In this document: piece after piece, positions 21,730 through 31,951 of the stretch
Position numbering within the stretch: position 1 is the first letter of the stretch
Layout: each line of letters opens with the position of its first letter
Assembly: GCA_027062365.1 (NCBI GenBank)
Contig: JAMOTK010000050.1
Location: 40,636 to 104,635, forward strand
Length of the DNA stretch: 64,000 nucleotides
DNA from: Sulfurovum sp.
GTDB lineage: Bacteria > Campylobacterota > Campylobacteria > Campylobacterales > Sulfurovaceae
Direction: 5' to 3'
Notes under the pieces: generated by a model
The model's database searches: none
Seen by the model: the letters and a program-made list of their open reading frames with translations, nothing else
What the model was told of the DNA's origin: nothing
Position numbers and translations under genes: made by a program

Positions 21730-23508
21730 TTACTCCATTGTGGCTAAAAGTTGTGCATCTGCGACAGAGTCATTAACATTGACATTGATAGAGGCAATTT
21801 TACCTGCTTGTGGTGCAGTAATATCAATTTCCATTTTCATCGCTTCGAGAATCATAATAATATCACCTTCAGCGACACTATCCCCTGGATTTTTAAGTAT
21901 TTTCCATACATTTCCTGGTGTTTGTGAATTAATTTCTACCGAACCTGCACCTACTGGTCCACTAGGCACGGCTACCTCTGTCACTGTTGATGGTGCAATT
22001 TGAATATCACCCTCACCCTCTGCTACTTGTACACTATATTGTTTACCATCGACTACTACTGTATAATTTCCTGCCATTTCATTCTCTCCACTACAATTAT
22101 TTTTACCTTTTCTTATCATGAGAGGGCCTTCACCCTTCAAGAACGCAATACCTTTTTGATCACAAGCTCCTGCGATGAAAATATTTTCATCAGAGGCTTC
22201 TAATCCTTCTTCTTCCAACACTTTAGTCCAGTGAGCGATAGACTTTTTCTCATCTCTATCTGAAATATCAAGAGGATTTTCTGTGGTTGGATCTAGCTTC
22301 AATTTTTGAGATGCTAATTCCATAATCTCTTTGTCTGCTTGTACTGGTGTTTTACCAAAGTATCCTAAAACCATACGTCCATATCCAGGAGCAATTTGCT
22401 TCCATGGACCAAACATAACATTGGCATACGCTTGTTGCCAGTAAAATTGACTCACAGGTGTTACAGAAGTACCATAACCACCACGTTCTACTACTTCTTT
22501 CATCGCTGCGATGACTTCGTCAAATTTCTCTAAATCACCCGAGTCTCTCATCATTTGCGTGTTGGCTGTTAATGCACCACCAGGCATAGGAGAAAAAGGA
22601 ATAAGAGGAGAAACTTGTGTGGCTTCTGGTGGAATCATATATTCAGCTAGACATTCTTTTAGTCTCTCTTCATATTTCAAAATTTTATCTAGTTTTAAAT
22701 CACCTAGATTATAATTAGTCCCTTTAGTTGCATGAAGCATAGTCAAAATATCTGGCTGTGATGTACCACCACTTACAGGTGATGCGGCCAAATCTATACC
22801 ATTGGCTCCTGCATCAAGTGCTGCAAGATAAGAAGCTACAGAGACCCCTGCTGTCTCATGTGTGTGTAATCTCAAATGTACAGAATCACCCAATAGCTTT
22901 CTAGCCATTGCAATGGTTTCATATACTTTATGAGGGTTCGCCGTCCCTGAGGCATCTTTGAAACATACGCTATCATAAGAGATACCAGAATCTAAGATTT
23001 TTCTCAATGTTTTTTCATAAAATGCTACATCATGTGCACCTTTACATCCTGGTGGTAAGTCCATCATTGTGACGACTACTTCATGATCTAACTTATGTTT
23101 TTTAATCATTTCAGCTGAAAATGCCAAATTGTTTACATCATTGAGTGCATCAAAGTTACGTACCGTAGTTGTACCATGTTTTTTGAACATTTTAGCAAAG
23201 AGGTCTATCATTTCACGGCTACCCGTGTCTAACATAACGGTATTGATACCACGAGAAAGGACTTGAAGGTTTGCTTCTTTTCCTACAATTTCTCTAAAAC
23301 CATCCATCATTTCAAATGCATCTTCTTGTAAATAGAAGTACAAAGATTGAAATCTTGCTCCACCACCAAATTCAAAGTGATTAATACCTGCATTTTTCGC
23401 AGCTTCAACTGCTGGAAAAAAGTCATCCATAAGTACACGCCCACCAAAAACAGATTGAAATCCGTCTCTAAATGTTGTGTCCATTATATCAATATATTTT
23501 TTAGCCAT
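21730..23508 (-). CDS. oadA: Oxaloacetate decarboxylase alpha / pyruvate carboxylase subunit B-type protein with C-terminal biotinyl domain
   Basis: [16 protein letters not shown]...[15 protein letters not shown]...biotinylation motif LEAMKMEI at C-terminus. Confidence 0.92.
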   Translation of the reverse strand: MAKKYIDIMDTTFRDGFQSVFGGRVLMDDFFPAVEAAKNAGINHFEFGGGARFQSLYFYLQEDAFEMMDGFREIVGKEANLQVLSRGINTVMLDTGSREMIDLFAKMFKKHGTTTVRNFDALNDVNNLAFSAEMIKKHKLDHEVVVTMMDLPPGCKGAHDVAFYEKTLRKILDSGISYDSVCFKDASGTANPHKVYETIAMARKLLGDSVHLRLHTHETAGVSVASYLAALDAGANGIDLAASPVSGGTSQPDILTMLHATKGTNYNLGDLKLDKILKYEERLKECLAEYMIPPEATQVSPLIPFSPMPGGALTANTQMMRDSGDLEKFDEVIAAMKEVVERGGYGTSVTPVSQFYWQQAYANVMFGPWKQIAPGYGRMVLGYFGKTPVQADKEIMELASQKLKLDPTTENPLDISDRDEKKSIAHWTKVLEEEGLEASDENIFIAGACDQKGIAFLKGEGPLMIRKGKNNCSGENEMAGNYTVVVDGKQYSVQVAEGEGDIQIAPSTVTEVAVPSGPVGAGSVEINSQTPGNVWKILKNPGDSVAEGDIIMILEAMKMEIDITAPQAGKIASINVNVNDSVADAQLLATME

Positions 23509-23523
23509 TTACGATACCTTATT

Positions 23524-23757
23524 TTATGATTGTTTTCTAAATTCAGTTACAGCAGCGATTATCGCTGCAACATGCTCTGCTTCATTAGCCTGAGGCTGTG
23601 TAGTAGAAGCAGTGGGTATTTCTTCAGGGAAAAATTTCTTAATTAACTTTGCCTGAATATTTACAACGATAATAAGTAAGGTTAAAAATGCAAAGACAAC
23701 GGTCATTCCCAACATCATAAACTTTACACTCTCAAGTATCAAATTAACATCTTCCAT
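23524..23757 (-). CDS. oadG: OadG-type small membrane subunit
   Basis: 77 aa, single TM (MMLGMTVVFAFLTLLIIVVN), directly upstream of oadA. Confidence 0.8.
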   Translation of the reverse strand: MEDVNLILESVKFMMLGMTVVFAFLTLLIIVVNIQAKLIKKFFPEEIPTASTTQPQANEAEHVAAIIAAVTEFRKQS

Positions 23758-23832
23758 ATACGCTCACTTTCTCTAGTTTATATAACTCAAATTTTAAAAT
23801 AACTTTGCTTGTTATTAGTTAAAAAAAAGTTA

Positions 23833-25215
23833 TTATTTTCGTTTTCGTCTTCGATTGTTATTTCGAGTAGCTTTTTTTTCACCATTATAGCCTTCTATCA
23901 TCTCATCTACCGTATTTTGGTCAAAACCTATTTGTGTACCAATATACTGTTTTTTTTGCTCTATAAGATGAGAAATAAGCTTTTCTAGTAACAGTTCTTT
24001 ATCCATATCTTCCAAGTAGCTGAGCATATCTAAGGCATCATTATGTATCGAGATGGCACGTATTTCATCTGCTAAATATTCACGTCCTCTATCATCGAGT
24101 CCATCTCCTCCTTGCAAAGTAGCAAGACGCATTTCTGCCCCTACTTCTTTTTGGATACGTTGAAGCTCTCGAAATTCTCCTGTGGTCACAAGCGTAATGG
24201 CTTGACCACTTTTTCCTGCACGTCCTGTACGACCAATACGATGCACATAAGACTGTGGATCAAAAGGAATATGGTAGTTAAAGACATGCGTCACATCTTT
24301 CACATCGAGTCCACGAGCTGCTACATCTGTGGCTACCATTATCTTGCTTTCTCCACGTCTATAGGCTTTGATAACTCTCTCTCTGTCTATCTGCTCTAAG
24401 TCACCATGCAATCCTGTTGCATTAAATCCTAAAGCTTGAAGATGTTCTGCCAATCTATCTACTTCACGCTTCATACGACAAAAGACGATACATTTGTTGG
24501 TTTCTTCTGTTTCAAGGAGTTTAACCAATGCCTCATCTCTTTGATTTTCATTAATCATATAATAACGTTGGTCTATGATATTGTTGGTCGTTTCATCCTC
24601 TCCTACTACAGAGATAAATTTTGGCTGATACAAGATATTGGATGCCAGTTCTTTGATAGGCTCTGGCATCGTTGCTGAAAAAAGCAATGTTTGTCTATTT
24701 TGTGGGATATACTCAAAAATCTCTTTTATCTCTTCCAAAAATCCCATATCAAGCATTTCATCTGCTTCATCTAATACGACTATTTCAGGATTGAAAACAT
24801 CTATTTTTCCTTTTTTATAAAGGTCTTTTAGTCTTCCAGGTGTGGCAACAACGATTTGTACACCTTTATGAATGAGTGCAATTTGTCTTCCATACCCTAC
24901 ACCACCATAGACGGTCAATGTTCTAATACCTGCAAAACGTCCTAAATGATACAGCTCATCAGCTACTTGTGTGGCTAATTCTCTTGTAGGTGTAATCACC
25001 AATGCACGTTCAATTTCACCTTTGGCTAATTTGTCCATCATAGGCAAACCAAAAGCTGCTGTTTTTCCTGTACCTGTATGGGCTTGTCCCACAAGGTCTG
25101 ACCCAGAAGCGATAATGGGTATTGCCTCTTCTTGTATAGGGCTAGGTTCTCTAAAACCTGCTATCTTCACACCCTTAAATATATCAGGATGAAAATCGAA
25201 TTCACTAAATTTCAT
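23833..25215 (-). CDS. DEAD-box ATP-dependent RNA helicase
   Basis: AHTGTGKTAAF, PTRELATQ, VLDEADEML, FSATMP, ATDVAARGLDV, HRIGRTGRAG; basic C-terminal tail. Confidence 0.95.
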   Translation of the reverse strand: MKFSEFDFHPDIFKGVKIAGFREPSPIQEEAIPIIASGSDLVGQAHTGTGKTAAFGLPMMDKLAKGEIERALVITPTRELATQVADELYHLGRFAGIRTLTVYGGVGYGRQIALIHKGVQIVVATPGRLKDLYKKGKIDVFNPEIVVLDEADEMLDMGFLEEIKEIFEYIPQNRQTLLFSATMPEPIKELASNILYQPKFISVVGEDETTNNIIDQRYYMINENQRDEALVKLLETEETNKCIVFCRMKREVDRLAEHLQALGFNATGLHGDLEQIDRERVIKAYRRGESKIMVATDVAARGLDVKDVTHVFNYHIPFDPQSYVHRIGRTGRAGKSGQAITLVTTGEFRELQRIQKEVGAEMRLATLQGGDGLDDRGREYLADEIRAISIHNDALDMLSYLEDMDKELLLEKLISHLIEQKKQYIGTQIGFDQNTVDEMIEGYNGEKKATRNNNRRRKRK

Positions 25216-25303
25216 ATTTTGCCTTTGAGATACATACACGATGTATCCCTGCGTAAATTTGTCCAAAATGTTTTGAACTTAAAAGAACTTCTCGTAAGAA
25301 ATT

Positions 25304-26065
25304 CTATAAATTCAATAAAATGACCCCAAATACTATCCTATAAATACCAAAAGGTAAAAAAGAAAACTTTTGTATAAAAGATAAAAAAAGTTTAACCGTA
25401 ATATAGGCGATAATAAATGCAACAATAAACCCTACGATAAATGGTGTCAAATCCACAGAAGCAAAGGCTTGATAATTTTTGAGTAAATCATATCCTGCTA
25501 CTGCACCCATCACAGGAATAGCCAATAAAAATGAGAAATCAGAAGAGGTTTTTCTATCTAGTCCTGTAAGCATACCCCCAATAATCGTAGCCCCTGACCT
25601 ACTAGTCCCTGGGATAAAAGCAAAAAGTTGTGCAAAGCCTATCCACATCGCTTGGGGGTAAGAGACTTTTTCTACTTCTTTGATATGATGGGGTTGTTCT
25701 TTATAAAAATACTCTACAATGAGAAAGACAACACCCCCAATAATAAACATCCATGCCACAATCTCCACAGAAAACAAAGCTTTAATCTGGTCTTTCAAGA
25801 GATAACCAATCACTGCTAGTGGCAAAAATGCCACCATGAGTTTCATCCATAAGTCTATTTTTTTGAGGGTAATTTTTTCTTTGTAGATAAGCATAACAGC
25901 TAAAATAGCTGCAAATTGTATGATAACTTCATAGGCTTTCATTGTTGCATCTTGAGGAAGTCCCAAAAATTCAGAAGCAATAATCATGTGACCTGTAGAC
26001 GAGATAGGTAAAAACTCGGTAAAACCTTCAATAATACCTATAATTATAGCTTGAAAAATATCCAA
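25304..26065 (-). CDS. uppP: Undecaprenyl-diphosphatase
   Basis: [45 protein letters not shown]. Confidence 0.95.
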   Translation of the reverse strand: MDIFQAIIIGIIEGFTEFLPISSTGHMIIASEFLGLPQDATMKAYEVIIQFAAILAVMLIYKEKITLKKIDLWMKLMVAFLPLAVIGYLLKDQIKALFSVEIVAWMFIIGGVVFLIVEYFYKEQPHHIKEVEKVSYPQAMWIGFAQLFAFIPGTSRSGATIIGGMLTGLDRKTSSDFSFLLAIPVMGAVAGYDLLKNYQAFASVDLTPFIVGFIVAFIIAYITVKLFLSFIQKFSFLPFGIYRIVFGVILLNL

Positions 26066-26144
26066 AAACTGTCCTTTAATGAGAAGTATAGTATACCATT
26101 AAAAAGTTTATAAAACACTTCTAAGCCATACTTACAAATACCTA

Positions 26145-26876
26145 TTATTTATTTTCTTTTATCATCTGAATTATTTCATACTTTACAAACATCAAATTCT
26201 TATAAATCCCTTTTAAATCTCCTATCTTTGTACTATCATAATTTTCACTTACAAAATATTGATATTTGTCTTTACCCAATTTCTCCAAAATCACAAAATT
26301 CCAAATAGCTCCTACGATATATGCCCCTCTCATAGAAGTCTCATTATTTAGTTCAACAGCAGAGATAAGCTCTGCTAAAAGTTGTGGTTCTGGGTCTGTA
26401 TTTACTTTGCCTTTTTTAAACTCTTGTATAAAGAAATATGGTTTTTCAGAATATTCTAACCCTTTTGATACTGTAAAGTCAGTTGTACCATTAAAAATAA
26501 ATTTATCTGTTTCATATAAGACAACATCTTCATAAAAACCTGAAATTTCATATTCTATTGATTGAAAATCTACTCTATTTATGATAGGAATGATGAAGTT
26601 TGCTTTTAAGGTCTCTTCTTTAAATCCTTTTAAAAATTTTCCATATTTACTTAATAATCTTACTAAAAACTTAACCTCTTTGCTTGATATATTTATATTA
26701 TTATTTAACCACAATTTAAATTTATCATCTTTAAAAGATTTTTTTATATCTACTAATTTTTTAAGCTCATTATCTGTAATTTTACTAAAACTATAGGTAG
26801 GAATACCCTCTTCATTCAAACCTTTAAGCTCTCTAATCTCTCTTTCTAAGGCTTCAATTCTTTCTAATTCACTCAT
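26145..26876 (-). CDS. Putative PD-(D/E)XK nuclease-fold protein adjacent to RM fusion
   Basis: FKEETLKANFIIPIINRV (HsdR_N-like Glu helix), FNGTTDFTVSK (Asp), YFFIQEFKKGK (E-x-K), QLLAELI; start chosen after AAGGAG RBS. Confidence 0.6.
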   Translation of the reverse strand: MSELERIEALEREIRELKGLNEEGIPTYSFSKITDNELKKLVDIKKSFKDDKFKLWLNNNINISSKEVKFLVRLLSKYGKFLKGFKEETLKANFIIPIINRVDFQSIEYEISGFYEDVVLYETDKFIFNGTTDFTVSKGLEYSEKPYFFIQEFKKGKVNTDPEPQLLAELISAVELNNETSMRGAYIVGAIWNFVILEKLGKDKYQYFVSENYDSTKIGDLKGIYKNLMFVKYEIIQMIKENK

Positions 26877-26928
26877 TTTCGATTCTCCTTTTTTAATGTT
26901 CATCTACCTATTAGAAGTTTTTTAAGTA

Positions 26929-29900
26929 TCATGAAAACTCCCTCAAAACCTCTTCTTTCCTAAAACTAGCACCCTCAACAATCTCTTTAGCCGAAGCTAT
27001 TTTAGTTTCTAATTTTTCTATTTTTGAAATGATTTCTTTTTGGGTTTCTAGGGTTGGAAGTGGGATTTTAATTGATTCCATTTTACTCCAAGAAGTTCTA
27101 GGTAATTGAGACCCTGCAACGCCTTTTAAAACTTCATTATTAAATGGTTTATTCAAAAAATAATGTTTATATATTTTTGCTAAATCATTATTTTTAAATC
27201 TAAAGACTAAAATATCAGTAGAACATATACCATCTAGTTCAGCTAAATAAACTTTATTTAAGTTGGGTCTTAATTTTCCATATAAAATATCACCCTTTTT
27301 AAAAATAGTTTTTGAACTTTTAATATCTTGATACTCACTTTCCAGTGTTCCTACCAATATGCCACTATTAGATTCTATATTTTCTAAACCAATATAACTA
27401 ACAAGTCCTTCATATTCTTGTGGCTTTAAAGAATCTGATACTTTCAAGGCAATATTTCCTAATCTATCAAACTTTTGACTCACAGAACTAATCTCTTCTT
27501 CTATTTTCCTTTTAATCTCCTCTATCATCTCATTCGCTTTTCCCACCTCATCATCTACTTTCTGACAAGCTTTCACTATCTCTTCTTGAATATTTAGAGG
27601 AGGGAGAGGGATATTCAAAGATGAATAAATTTTTCCATTAATATTTGGTTGAGAAGTACCAGTAATATTTTGATGTACCCAATCCCAATATAAAACTGTT
27701 TCAGTAAAATATTTTAAATATTTAGGTAAAATACTTTCATTTTTTAGTCTAAATCTAATTAAATATCCTGCATATAAGCATTTACCGTATTTATTTTCAT
27801 AAAGAAATGTTTTTCCAACAGTATTTCCAGATCTTGCAAATAGAAAATCATTATTTTTTAACATAAATTTTTCTTCTATATTTTCTGCCGTTTTAAATTC
27901 ATTATTTAAACTTCCATTTTCATTAATATCAGTAATTCTAATATATCTTACATCTTCTTCTTTTCCATCTATTGCTTTTTCATTTGCACCATATTGTGGT
28001 ATTGTTGATAGATTACCAAGCTTTACTAATGGGTATTTACTTTTTATTTCAATCTTTACCTTGCCTGTTAAGCTAATACTTTTATTAAACTCAACCCGAG
28101 TAAAATCAAGCATATCCACTAATTTAGCTTTAAATACAAACTCCTCTAAATCTTTAGGTATTTCTAGCTCTTCATTAGAAAAGTTCCTCGTAATGAGCGT
28201 GTTTATTTTACTCTCATCATTTTTATCTATAGGATTATAAAGCACAGTGTTTATACTGTTGAGTGTGCCTCCGTTGTATTGTATGCCTTCGTTTCCTTTT
28301 CGCCCACTCCATTCATAACCCAAAAACTTTTTATTGGCTTTGTTGTCTGTGGGGGCTTTGATGATGAGGACTTTTTGGCTGTTTTCACAAGAGAGTACGA
28401 AATAGTAAAACTTATCGGCTTCTATGGCTTTGACATAGGCGATAAAGGCTTTTTTTTCTGTTTTGTATCTTTTTATTTTTGAGAATTTTTTATAATAGGT
28501 GGCTTTTCTTCGGTGTTTGGTCTCTGTGGATTTTTCAAAGGCTGATAAATAGGCTTCTACGATTTCTATTTTTAAGCACTTTTTAGAGGGTTTATCTTCT
28601 AAGAAACTTAGATAGTAGTCATAGTCTATACCTATATGTTGGGTGTATTTTTTGAGTATTTCTTTGTCTGTAAATTGACCTTGTATATATATATTTCCTT
28701 TGAAGATATTTTGTGTTAAATCATCATATTTTTCTACGATATTTTCTAAATCATTTCTTCTTCTTAGAAAAAGCGTTACGGTGTTTGTGCCTGTTTTGCC
28801 AAATGTACCACTTCCAAACTCGGCAATGGCTATGATGTCAAAATATTTTAATATTATCTCTCTTGTACCTACATAAGTATTTGTACCCTCGCCTTTGGAG
28901 AGTATAGAAGAGGGCAAGATAATCCCTGCTACGCCGTTGGTTTTGAGTAGCTGTTTGGCTCGTTCTATAAAGAAACATTCTATAGAATTGTTGGCTGTGT
29001 AGCTTTTTGCTTCTATGCTTTTGATGAGTTCAAACTTTTCTCTCTCTTCTTTGGGCAATGTTTCCAAAAATCCTTTGACAGAATAAGGAGGATTGGCAAC
29101 AAGGAGTGAAAAACTATCATTTGGGATATTTTTGTCCTCTTTGAGTGCGTCATTATAGATAATATTTATATTTTCTTGTCCATACATCAAAGCAGAGACT
29201 TTGGCGACTTTGGAAAGCCTATACTCTTTTTCTATGCCTACGACTTCATCTGTATCAAATATTTTGGCAACTTCATTGAGAAAATGTCCTGCTCCACAAG
29301 CATAATCTATGGCTTTGGGTTTGTCTTCTTGCTTTTTTATATCTTCTAGGGGTAAGGCATTGATGATAAATTTGACAATAGGCATAGGCGTAAAAAACTG
29401 CCCCTCGCTTTGCTTGACTCCATTGTCCAAAAACCCTTCAAACATATCACCTAAGAATTGATTGTCTTCTACGCCAGTAAGCCGTATATCTTGAAAAAGT
29501 TCAATCACTTTGAGTAGGACTTCAAAATTTTTATAAAAAAGCATTTCGCTATGCACATCTAAAAATGAAAAATCATTATTGGTAAAAAACTTCTGCTCTC
29601 TAAAACTTTGTTTTACTTGTACTTTGATAGAATTTATATCGGTTTTGGCAAACATTTTATCAATCATGCTATCAGAAATATAGGTTATCTTTTCATTGAG
29701 AAAATTAAACATTCCTGCTTGATACAACTCTTGAAGTCTATCTTGAAGCCCAAAAGCATCATCATAAGCCACACCTTTCCAATAAAATTTGAGTTCACTC
29801 TCTTTGTTCTTTTGATTGCTATTTTCATCAATTATTTTACATAAAAAGAGATTGACCAAGACATTAAAGGCTCTTTCAGGACTACCGATATTATGCTGTC

Positions 29901-30660
29901 TCATAATCGTTGCAAAGGCATTGTATTTGCCTTGAATATCTTTTGAATAAACGATATTTAAGTCATCAATATTCGTCTTTTCTAATCCTATAAAATAGGC
30001 TTTGTTTGATTCAAAAATCCCTTTAGTTTTAAATGCTTTTCTATAAGTCTCACTCCATGCTTCATAAATATCTTCTAGTGTTTGGGCTTTTTTATAAGAT
30101 TTTTTTAAGTGGTTTTCATAGAGATATTTTTCATCATCAACTAAGTTAATGAGGTAATAATCTGATACAAGTTTTTTATCCAAAAAGTCACTGGCATAAA
30201 GGGCAATAAACTTAGTATCTCCATCTTGCTTTGCATAAGAAAAAACTTGCGTAGGTTTCACCAAAGTACTATCCCACGCTTTTTTGAACTCACTACCTGC
30301 TGTTTTACACTCTATAATCAGTAAGGCTTTATGCTCATTGTCTCTGATAAGAATATCAGCTTTCCCACCACTCGCCCCATGTCCTAATTGCCATTTGGGT
30401 TCAAGCTCTATATGTTTGGGATTATAGCCTTGGGCTAAAAGTCTATGCACACATTCAAAGACCACAAAATTTTCATTAGAAGAGAAGTTAGAAGTTGTTT
30501 TATCATGAATGGTCAAGGCTTTTGGATAAAGGAGTTTTTGATTTTTGAAATCTACCTTTAATTCACAATCAAAGCTGTCAAATTTTTTGCTATATATTTC
30601 TTGATTTTGGGTAAATTCTAAGGTTTTTAATAGTGCTTTTAAATTGTCTTTGCTTATCAT
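26929..30660 (-). CDS. Single-chain restriction-modification enzyme: N-terminal nuclease + N6-adenine methylase + two HsdS-like target-recognition domains (Type IIG/BcgI-like)
   Basis: 1243 aa; nuclease motif KADILIRDNEHKALLIIECKTAG; methylase QFFTPMPIVKFIINAL, DYACGAGHFLNEV, VANPPYSVKG; C-terminal repeats of HsdS type (PLVKLGNLSTIP..., LPPLNIQEEIVKACQKVDDEV..., PLPTLETQKEIISKIEKLE). Confidence 0.9.
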   Translation of the reverse strand: MISKDNLKALLKTLEFTQNQEIYSKKFDSFDCELKVDFKNQKLLYPKALTIHDKTTSNFSSNENFVVFECVHRLLAQGYNPKHIELEPKWQLGHGASGGKADILIRDNEHKALLIIECKTAGSEFKKAWDSTLVKPTQVFSYAKQDGDTKFIALYASDFLDKKLVSDYYLINLVDDEKYLYENHLKKSYKKAQTLEDIYEAWSETYRKAFKTKGIFESNKAYFIGLEKTNIDDLNIVYSKDIQGKYNAFATIMRQHNIGSPERAFNVLVNLFLCKIIDENSNQKNKESELKFYWKGVAYDDAFGLQDRLQELYQAGMFNFLNEKITYISDSMIDKMFAKTDINSIKVQVKQSFREQKFFTNNDFSFLDVHSEMLFYKNFEVLLKVIELFQDIRLTGVEDNQFLGDMFEGFLDNGVKQSEGQFFTPMPIVKFIINALPLEDIKKQEDKPKAIDYACGAGHFLNEVAKIFDTDEVVGIEKEYRLSKVAKVSALMYGQENINIIYNDALKEDKNIPNDSFSLLVANPPYSVKGFLETLPKEEREKFELIKSIEAKSYTANNSIECFFIERAKQLLKTNGVAGIILPSSILSKGEGTNTYVGTREIILKYFDIIAIAEFGSGTFGKTGTNTVTLFLRRRNDLENIVEKYDDLTQNIFKGNIYIQGQFTDKEILKKYTQHIGIDYDYYLSFLEDKPSKKCLKIEIVEAYLSAFEKSTETKHRRKATYYKKFSKIKRYKTEKKAFIAYVKAIEADKFYYFVLSCENSQKVLIIKAPTDNKANKKFLGYEWSGRKGNEGIQYNGGTLNSINTVLYNPIDKNDESKINTLITRNFSNEELEIPKDLEEFVFKAKLVDMLDFTRVEFNKSISLTGKVKIEIKSKYPLVKLGNLSTIPQYGANEKAIDGKEEDVRYIRITDINENGSLNNEFKTAENIEEKFMLKNNDFLFARSGNTVGKTFLYENKYGKCLYAGYLIRFRLKNESILPKYLKYFTETVLYWDWVHQNITGTSQPNINGKIYSSLNIPLPPLNIQEEIVKACQKVDDEVGKANEMIEEIKRKIEEEISSVSQKFDRLGNIALKVSDSLKPQEYEGLVSYIGLENIESNSGILVGTLESEYQDIKSSKTIFKKGDILYGKLRPNLNKVYLAELDGICSTDILVFRFKNNDLAKIYKHYFLNKPFNNEVLKGVAGSQLPRTSWSKMESIKIPLPTLETQKEIISKIEKLETKIASAKEIVEGASFRKEEVLREFS

Positions 30661-30690
30661 TTTATCTCGTTCCCTTAATTATCTTTAACC

Positions 30691-30948
30691 CTATAAATTC
30701 GTTTGATTATAATCTGTAATCTCACAATATTTAATTTGTAATCGGACATAATTTGCCAATGTTACATGGGCGTGTTCATCGTCTCTCATTGTTTCTTTAT
30801 ACTTTTTTATTTTTTTTGTATAAATGCTACACATTCTTTCATTTTCTATCTTTTCAGCTATTGCACCTTTATCTTCTTGACCCCATACTGCCATCGCAGG
30901 ACTCATTATCGATATGCTTAGTACACATGTTATTAAAATACTTTTCAT
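30691..30948 (-). CDS. Small secreted protein, unknown function, first gene before the RM fusion
   Basis: Signal peptide MKSILITCVLSISIMSPAMA; RBS AAGGAAT upstream of ATG. Confidence 0.6.
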   Translation of the reverse strand: MKSILITCVLSISIMSPAMAVWGQEDKGAIAEKIENERMCSIYTKKIKKYKETMRDDEHAHVTLANYVRLQIKYCEITDYNQTNL

Positions 30949-30970
30949 CTTTATTCCTTAAATTTATAAT

Positions 30971-31010
30971 TAATATTAATATTAATATTAATATTAATAT
31001 TAATATTAAT
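30971..31010. repeat. Hexanucleotide tandem repeat (TAATAT)x6.7
   Basis: Direct reading: taatat repeated six times plus taat. Confidence 0.98.
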
Positions 31011-31051
31011 TATAATAATTTAAAAAAGAAATAGTATTGACATATATCAAG

Positions 31052-31204
31052 TTATACTAAAAACATTCCTAATATCAAAAAGATAAAAGGAAGTGTTGCT
31101 AACATATAGCGTGTTTCTTGGGTCTTCATTGATTTGTACGTACCCCAAAAGAAAGAAACGATAGCTAGTATAAAAAGTCCTAAAATAGTAGCATTGTTCA
31201 TCAT
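31052..31204 (-). CDS. Small two-helix membrane protein, unknown function (not in ORF track)
   Basis: MMNNATILGLFILAIVSFFWGTYKSMKTQETRYMLATLPFIFLILGMFLV*; start overlaps stop of upstream gene (ATGATGA), suggesting coupling. Confidence 0.6.
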   Translation of the reverse strand: MMNNATILGLFILAIVSFFWGTYKSMKTQETRYMLATLPFIFLILGMFLV

Positions 31205-31413
31205 TTAGCTAACTCTTCTTTGCCTAGTGTATCTACCATTTTGATACTATCTAAGGCATTATCTAATATCTTTTTAGTAGAAGTCAGAGGTTTCATGTGT
31301 AGATTTGTTTGCTTTTTATCTAAGCTCTCATCCATCAATACCTCCATCACTTCTTGTTCCAATACTTTTATAATTTCAGCCAATTTACCCTCTATAAATG
31401 CTATATCCATCAT
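31201..31413 (-). CDS. Conserved-looking small protein, unknown function
   Basis: 70 aa ORF packed between mog and the 31052 ORF. Confidence 0.5.
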   Translation of the reverse strand: MMDIAFIEGKLAEIIKVLEQEVMEVLMDESLDKKQTNLHMKPLTSTKKILDNALDSIKMVDTLGKEELAK

Positions 31414-31415
31414 GG

Positions 31416-31949
31416 CTACTTTGCTTTAGGTCTAAAGATTTTTATCACCGATGCATCGACTTGCATATACTTGCCACCAATAAGGTCGATACAGTAAGGT
31501 ACAGCAGGAAAAACAGCATCTAAGCATTCACGGATAGACTTTGGTTTACCTGGAAGATTGATGATGAGTGCACCGTTACAAATACCTGCTGTTTGACGTG
31601 AAAGTATCGCTGTTGGTACATACTGTAAACTCACAGCTCTCATCTGCTCACCAAACCCAGGAAGAAGCTTTTGACAGACATTTTCAGTGGCTTCTGTAGT
31701 TACATCTCTCATAGCAGGACCTGTGCCTCCTGTCGTAACGATAATGTCACATTTCTCATCACGAGAGAGTTTTATCAATGTGGTTTCTATGAGACTTTGT
31801 TCATCAGGGATACATCTATACTCATACTCACATTCATTGAGTAAATATTCTTTCATCGTATCCATGATAGCCACACCTGAAATATCTTCATAAATCCCTT
31901 GGGATGCTCTATCGCTTGTGGTAATTACACCAATTTTTATCTTATCCAT
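31416..31949 (-). CDS. mog: Molybdopterin adenylyltransferase
   Basis: IGVITTSDRASQGIYEDISG; IIVTTGGTGPAMRDVTTEAT; NLPGKPKSIRECLDAVFPAVPYCIDLI. Confidence 0.92.
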   Translation of the reverse strand: MDKIKIGVITTSDRASQGIYEDISGVAIMDTMKEYLLNECEYEYRCIPDEQSLIETTLIKLSRDEKCDIIVTTGGTGPAMRDVTTEATENVCQKLLPGFGEQMRAVSLQYVPTAILSRQTAGICNGALIINLPGKPKSIRECLDAVFPAVPYCIDLIGGKYMQVDASVIKIFRPKAK

Positions 31950-31951
31950 AT

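Noticed and set aside
30971-31010. Possible CRISPR-like array
   Set aside because: Unit is 6 bp with no spacers; a simple tandem repeat.
30753-31034. 93-aa plus-strand ORF ending in a NINININ run
   Set aside because: The run is simply translation of the TAATAT repeat; overlaps the better-supported secreted-protein gene on the minus strand.
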